Shown here: in pieces, positions 20,119-23,493 of the stretch
Position numbering within the stretch: the first letter of the stretch is position 1
Layout of the letters: each line of letters starts with the position of its first letter
DNA from: Porphyromonadaceae bacterium
Lineage (GTDB): Bacteria; Bacteroidota; Bacteroidia; Bacteroidales; Dysgonomonadaceae
Direction of reading: 5' to 3'
NCBI GenBank assembly: GCA_022840285.1
Contig: JALHIE010000040.1
Location: 1-23,493, forward strand
Length of the DNA: 23,493 bases
Program-made: the position numbers and the translations under genes
Notes under the pieces: generated by a model
Databases searched by the model: none
Seen by the model: the letters and a program-made list of their open reading frames with translations, nothing else
What the model was told of the DNA's origin: nothing

Positions 20119-22836
20119 ATGGAAAAAAAGAGAGTTTACACCTTTGGCAACGGAGTGGCTGAGGGTCGTGCAGATATGAAGAATCTGCTGGGAGGGAAAG
20201 GCGCTAATCTTGCCGAAATGAACCTGATTGGCGTTCCCGTTCCCCCGGGATTTACCATTACCACCGAAGTGTGTACCGAATACAACCAGCTTGGTCGGGA
20301 TTATGTGGTAGATGTGTTGAAACCCGAGGTCGAGAAAGCAATCGGAAACATCGAAAAACTGATGGGAGCTAAGTTCGGTGACAGGGAAAATCCTTGTTTG
20401 GTTTCTGTGCGCTCCGGTGCCCGCGTTTCCATGCCCGGTATGATGGACACGGTCCTGAATCTTGGATTGAACGACGATGCCGTGGAAGGGATCGCCAAAA
20501 AATCGGGAAACGAACGTTTTGCCTGGGACTCTTACCGTCGTTTTATACAGATGTATGGCGATGTGGTACTGGGAATGAAGCCGCAAAGCAAGGAAGATAT
20601 CGATCCGTTCGAGGAAATAATGGACGAGATGAAACAGGTCAAAGGGGTGGAACTCGACAACGAATTGGATGTTGACGACCTGAAAGAACTGGTAAAACGC
20701 TTCAAGGCTGCCGTGAAAGAACGTACCGGCAACGATTTTCCCGAAAGTGCATGGGAGCAGCTCTGGGGAGCCGTTTGTGCCGTTTTTGACAGCTGGATGA
20801 ACGAGCGTGCGATCCTCTACCGGAAAATGAATAATTTCCCGGAAGAGTGGGGAACGGCCGTTAACGTGCAGGCCATGGTTTACGGAAACATGGGCAAAAC
20901 ATCCGGAACAGGGGTGGCTTTCACCCGGGATGCCGCCACCGGTGAAGATATTTTTAACGGCGAATACCTGATAGACGCGCAAGGAGAAGATGTGGTGGCT
21001 GGCGTACGCACACCGCAGGAAATTACACTCGAAGGCTCCCGTCGCTGGGCAAAACTGCAAGGCGTATCGGAAGAAGAACGTGCCGCCAAGTACCCCTCGC
21101 TCGAAGAGGTGATGCCCGACTGCGCCAGGGAACTGATCGTAACCCAACAAAAATTAGAAGACTACTTCAAAGATATGCAGGACCTCGAGTTTACCATACA
21201 AGACGGTAAGCTGTGGTTATTGCAGACCCGAAGCGGCAAACGGACCGGTGCGGCAATGATTAAAATTGCCATCGACATGCTTCACCAGGGATATATCGAT
21301 GAAAAAACAGCGCTGAAGCGGTGCGATCCCGAAAAATTGGACGAACTGCTGCACCCCGTTTTCGATAAAAAAGCATTGGCAGCCGCTAAACCGGTGACCA
21401 ACGGACTTCCCGCATCACCCGGAGCTGCCGCAGGGCAGGTTGTCTTCCATGCCGACGAAGCCGAAGAATGGGCAAAAGAGGGGAAAAAAGTGATCCTTTG
21501 CCGCATCGAAACCTCACCCGAAGACTTGCGTGGTATGGCAACGGCACAGGGAATCTTAACCGCCCGCGGAGGAATGACCTCTCACGCAGCCGTTGTGGCA
21601 CGCGGTATGGGAAAATGTTGCGTATCAGCAGCAAACGGGGTGGTTATCAACTATAAAGAGAGAAAGATGACCGTAAACGGAAAGGTGTTTAATGAGGGGG
21701 ATTGGATTTCATTGAACGGTACTACCGGTAATGTTTACGAGGGTAAAATACAGACGCAGGATGCAGAGCTGGGCTCCGATTTCCTCGAACTGATGAAGAT
21801 TGCCGATAAATATACCCGCATGAACGTAAGGACCAACGCCGACACGCCGCATGACGCAAAAGTGGCACGTAATTTTGGAGCTACCGGAATCGGTTTGTGC
21901 CGTACTGAACACATGTTCTTCGAAGAAGACAAGATTATTCCCATGCGGGAAATGATCCTGGCCAAAAACGAAGAGGGCCGTCGTAAAGCGCTGGAAAAAC
22001 TCCTGCCTTTACAAAAAAAGGATTTCAAGGGAATCTTTGCGGCCATGGACGGATACCCCGTGACCGTCCGTCTGCTGGATCCTCCTTTGCATGAGTTTGT
22101 TCCTCACGATGAGAAAGGACAAATGGAGATGGCGAGGGTAATGGATATCTCCTACAGTGATATCCACGAGAGGGTGGAGAGCCTGATGGAATCGAATCCC
22201 ATGCTCGGGCTGCGCGGTTGCCGCCTGGGTAACTTGTACCCCGAAATCACGGAGATGCAAACCCGGGCTATCGTTGAAGCTGCACTTGAACTGAAGAAGG
22301 AGGGTGTCAAGGCCATTCCGGAAATCATGGTTCCACTGACGGGTATCGTGTATGAGTTCCAGGCGCAGAAAGATATCATCGAGAAAACCATCCACCAGGT
22401 TTTCAGTGAAAACAGCGATTCCATCGAATACAAGATCGGTACAATGATCGAGATTCCCCGCGCTGCACTCACTGCTCATAAGATAGCCAAGGAAGCTGAC
22501 TTCTTCTCGTTCGGCACGAACGACCTTACCCAGATGACTTTCGGATACAGCCGCGATGATGTGGCTAAATTCCTGCCTTTGTATATCGATAAAGGTATCC
22601 TGAAACAAGATCCGTTTGCTGTGCTCGATCAAAACGGAGTGGGACAACTGGTAAGTATGGCCGTACAAAGCGGCCGTGCCGTGAAACCGTCACTTAAATG
22701 CGGTATTTGCGGTGAACACGGAGGAGAACCATCATCGGTGAAGTTCTGTCACCGCGTAGGACTAAACTACGTCTCCTGTTCTCCGTTCCGGGTACCTATC
22801 GCACGATTGGCAGCAGCTCAGGCAGCTATTGAGTAA
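20119..22836 (+). CDS. ppdK: Pyruvate, phosphate dikinase
   Basis: Reversible conversion of PEP, AMP and PPi to pyruvate, ATP and Pi, used in glycolysis or gluconeogenesis of anaerobes; 905 residues. The N-terminal ATP-grasp nucleotide-binding domain (about 1-340) includes GGKGANLAEM. The swivelling domain carries the phosphorylated histidine H489 in GGMTSHAAVVARGMG, with the preceding Thr typical of PPDK regulation in other lineages. The C-terminal TIM-barrel binds PEP/pyruvate and ends with CGICGEHGGEP, where C864 is the proton-donor cysteine. All catalytic elements are intact. It has its own promoter and a strong terminator and appears monocistronic. Confidence 0.97.
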   Translation: MEKKRVYTFGNGVAEGRADMKNLLGGKGANLAEMNLIGVPVPPGFTITTEVCTEYNQLGRDYVVDVLKPEVEKAIGNIEKLMGAKFGDRENPCLVSVRSGARVSMPGMMDTVLNLGLNDDAVEGIAKKSGNERFAWDSYRRFIQMYGDVVLGMKPQSKEDIDPFEEIMDEMKQVKGVELDNELDVDDLKELVKRFKAAVKERTGNDFPESAWEQLWGAVCAVFDSWMNERAILYRKMNNFPEEWGTAVNVQAMVYGNMGKTSGTGVAFTRDAATGEDIFNGEYLIDAQGEDVVAGVRTPQEITLEGSRRWAKLQGVSEEERAAKYPSLEEVMPDCARELIVTQQKLEDYFKDMQDLEFTIQDGKLWLLQTRSGKRTGAAMIKIAIDMLHQGYIDEKTALKRCDPEKLDELLHPVFDKKALAAAKPVTNGLPASPGAAAGQVVFHADEAEEWAKEGKKVILCRIETSPEDLRGMATAQGILTARGGMTSHAAVVARGMGKCCVSAANGVVINYKERKMTVNGKVFNEGDWISLNGTTGNVYEGKIQTQDAELGSDFLELMKIADKYTRMNVRTNADTPHDAKVARNFGATGIGLCRTEHMFFEEDKIIPMREMILAKNEEGRRKALEKLLPLQKKDFKGIFAAMDGYPVTVRLLDPPLHEFVPHDEKGQMEMARVMDISYSDIHERVESLMESNPMLGLRGCRLGNLYPEITEMQTRAIVEAALELKKEGVKAIPEIMVPLTGIVYEFQAQKDIIEKTIHQVFSENSDSIEYKIGTMIEIPRAALTAHKIAKEADFFSFGTNDLTQMTFGYSRDDVAKFLPLYIDKGILKQDPFAVLDQNGVGQLVSMAVQSGRAVKPSLKCGICGEHGGEPSSVKFCHRVGLNYVSCSPFRVPIARLAAAQAAIE

Positions 22837-22870
22837 CAACATGCCCCGATAAAATAATTTCTGTAAAAGT

Positions 22871-22894
22871 AAAGACGCGACAGGTCGCGTCTTT
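22871..22894. terminator. Bidirectional terminator between ppdK and the SMR gene
   Basis: A perfect 10-bp stem AAAGACGCGA (22871-22880) with TCGCGTCTTT (22885-22894) and a CAGG loop. T-rich flanks lie on both sides (TTTGCTTGTT on plus, TTTACTTTTAC on minus), so it can serve both convergent genes. Confidence 0.82.
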
Positions 22895-22899
22895 GCTTG

Positions 22900-23241
22900 T
22901 TAATGCCTGCCTGCCAGATTGAGCCCGATGATCGACAAAATCAGCGTGCATAGGAAAAAAATTCGCCAAAAGGCGGTGGATTCTCCCAGGAAAAGAATAC
23001 CTGCCAATACCGTAAACACTGCACCTATTCCGCCCCATACAGCGTAACCCGTGCCCACGGCAATACCATTTTCACCGCTAATGGCTTTAAAAAGTAGAAA
23101 CATACTGATGGAAACGCTAATGAGAAAAGACACGAACCACATAACGGCCGTTTTACCGGTACTTACCGATACCCTTTCAAGGCTGAAAGCAAAAACGGCC
23201 TCAAACAATCCGCCAACAATAAGAAAAACCCAATTCATCAT
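22900..23241 (-). CDS. Small multidrug resistance (SMR) family transporter
   Basis: 113 residues, four transmembrane helices, inner membrane. E14 in the first helix (GGLFEAVFAFSLE) is the essential proton- and substrate-binding glutamate of EmrE/Gdx proteins. GTGYAVWGGIGAVFT in helix 3 is the dimer-packing signature. Sequence alone does not firmly separate guanidinium exporters (Gdx/SugE) from quaternary-ammonium exporters (EmrE/Qac); the fragments are not a strict match to either. No guanidine riboswitch is evident, as the leader is only about 20 nt. It is a single gene rather than a tandem pair. Confidence 0.92.
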   Translation of the reverse strand: MMNWVFLIVGGLFEAVFAFSLERVSVSTGKTAVMWFVSFLISVSISMFLLFKAISGENGIAVGTGYAVWGGIGAVFTVLAGILFLGESTAFWRIFFLCTLILSIIGLNLAGRH

Positions 23242-23264
23242 AGTTTTAAAAAATGTAAAGGGTG

Positions 23265-23272
23265 CAAATATA
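23265..23272 (-). promoter_or_regulatory. Putative -7 box of the SMR gene
   Basis: TATATTTG on the minus strand followed by C, about 24 nt before the ATG. The -33 element is not clear. Confidence 0.5.
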
Positions 23273-23301
23273 CGCCTTTTATGTTTTTCCCGGAAAAAGC
23301 C

Positions 23302-23332
23302 TTGTTCTATTTAGTAATAAGCACTAAATTTG
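23302..23332 (+). promoter_or_regulatory. Putative promoter of an operon beyond the right edge
   Basis: TTG (23302-23304), a 20-nt spacer and TAAATTTG (23325-23332). A transcript from about 23339 would begin 20 nt before the leader-peptide ATG. It is divergent from the SMR promoter. Confidence 0.65.
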
Positions 23333-23358
23333 GACAATCATTCAACCCATCAGACAAT

Positions 23359-23415
23359 ATGACAGTTACTTCAAATTTAACGAAAATATTATTGGTACTT
23401 AAAAATCTCATTTGA
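23359..23415 (+). CDS. Putative branched-chain amino-acid leader peptide
   Basis: An 18-residue ORF, MTVTSNLTKILLVLKNLI, with TGA at 23413-23415. Nine of eighteen residues are Leu, Ile or Val (five Leu, two Ile, two Val), with a run ILLVL encoded by 23386-23400. It starts about 20 nt after the predicted transcription start and is followed by an attenuator-like fold. Leader peptides of ilv/leu operons in other bacteria have this composition. There is no Shine-Dalgarno, as expected for this phylum. Confidence 0.6.
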   Translation: MTVTSNLTKILLVLKNLI

Positions 23416-23490
23416 AATTCCCAACTCAAGTTAATAGTTTTCAAAGCGGAATTTCTCTTTTTTTTCGAGAGATACCGTTTTATTTTCTTT
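23370..23490 (+). promoter_or_regulatory. Putative transcription attenuator with mutually exclusive hairpins
   Basis: Segment 1 (TTCAAAT, 23370-23376) can pair with segment 2 (ATTTGAA, 23410-23416). Segment 2 (GAAATTCC, 23414-23421) is exactly complementary to segment 3 (GGAATTTC, 23448-23455), giving an antiterminator. Segment 3 is also the left arm of a terminator: 23443-23457 with 23467-23481 (15 positions, one A-A mismatch, two G-U pairs), followed by a U-rich tail to 23490. Segment 2 overlaps the leader stop codon, so a ribosome at the stop favours termination and a ribosome stalled at the Leu/Ile run favours read-through. Confidence 0.65.
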
Positions 23491-23493
23491 TCA

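Noticed and set aside
20095..21150. 351-codon minus-strand ORF opposite ppdK
   Set aside because: A long antisense shadow of a highly conserved gene; its sequence is His/Phe-rich with no recognisable domain.
22837..22899. Guanidine riboswitch controlling the SMR gene
   Set aside because: The SMR gene is on the opposite strand with a short leader at 23242-23265; this interval is only the shared terminator.

Overview
The window looks like chromosomal DNA of a Bacteroidetes (order Bacteroidales), possibly a Dysgonomonadaceae-type organism, though the genus is a guess. Three lines of evidence support this. Thirteen start regions carry a perfect Bacteroidetes -7 box (TAnnTTTG) and the gene starts are A-rich rather than Shine-Dalgarno led. 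The genes include Bacteroidetes-typical families: a one-cytochrome frdCAB complex, an AURKAIP1/COX24-type 30-residue protein, a cysteine-poor DksA/TraR protein and a DUF4296 protein beside lspA. The gene content is core housekeeping. I see no rRNA, tRNA, IS element, prophage or CRISPR array.

Layout. At 1-277 (-) is the 5' part of mutY. Divergent from it are an HU-family gene, a 30-codon ribosomal-type gene and RNase G/E (rng), which ends at a strong terminator (2634-2663). Convergent to rng is an outer-membrane barrel gene followed 7 nt later by priA. Further right on the minus strand is fumarate reductase/succinate dehydrogenase, transcribed frdC-frdA-frdB into a strong terminator (5675-5709). 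Next come a secreted endonuclease/exonuclease/phosphatase lipoprotein (+), a class I aspartate aminotransferase (-) and a 2-Cys peroxiredoxin (-). Divergent from the peroxiredoxin run guaB, ileS, the dksA-like gene, lspA, the DUF4296 gene and ppdK (all +). An SMR transporter (-) follows. The right edge holds a promoter and leader region for an operon outside the window.

The most interesting signals are regulatory or too small for ordinary gene calling. (1) The last 170 bases look like a complete transcription attenuator: promoter, an 18-codon leader peptide half made of Leu/Ile/Val, mutually exclusive antiterminator and terminator hairpins, and a U-rich tail. This predicts a branched-chain amino-acid operon just beyond the window. 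(2) IleRS carries GIHH instead of the canonical HXGH signature, the altered motif reported for mupirocin hyper-resistant IleRS2 enzymes. (3) The dksA leader holds a perfect 18-bp inverted repeat enclosing a Phe-rich mini-ORF. (4) The rng leader folds into three consecutive hairpins, suggesting autoregulation. (5) A 30-codon ORF resembles the mS38/bS22 small-subunit ribosomal protein.

Functionally the genes cover translation and RNA processing (ileS, rng, small ribosomal protein, dksA-like), DNA maintenance (mutY, HU, priA), anaerobic energy and carbon metabolism (frdCAB, ppdK, aspartate aminotransferase), purine synthesis (guaB), peroxide defence (peroxiredoxin) and envelope biogenesis (lspA, barrel protein, lipoproteins).
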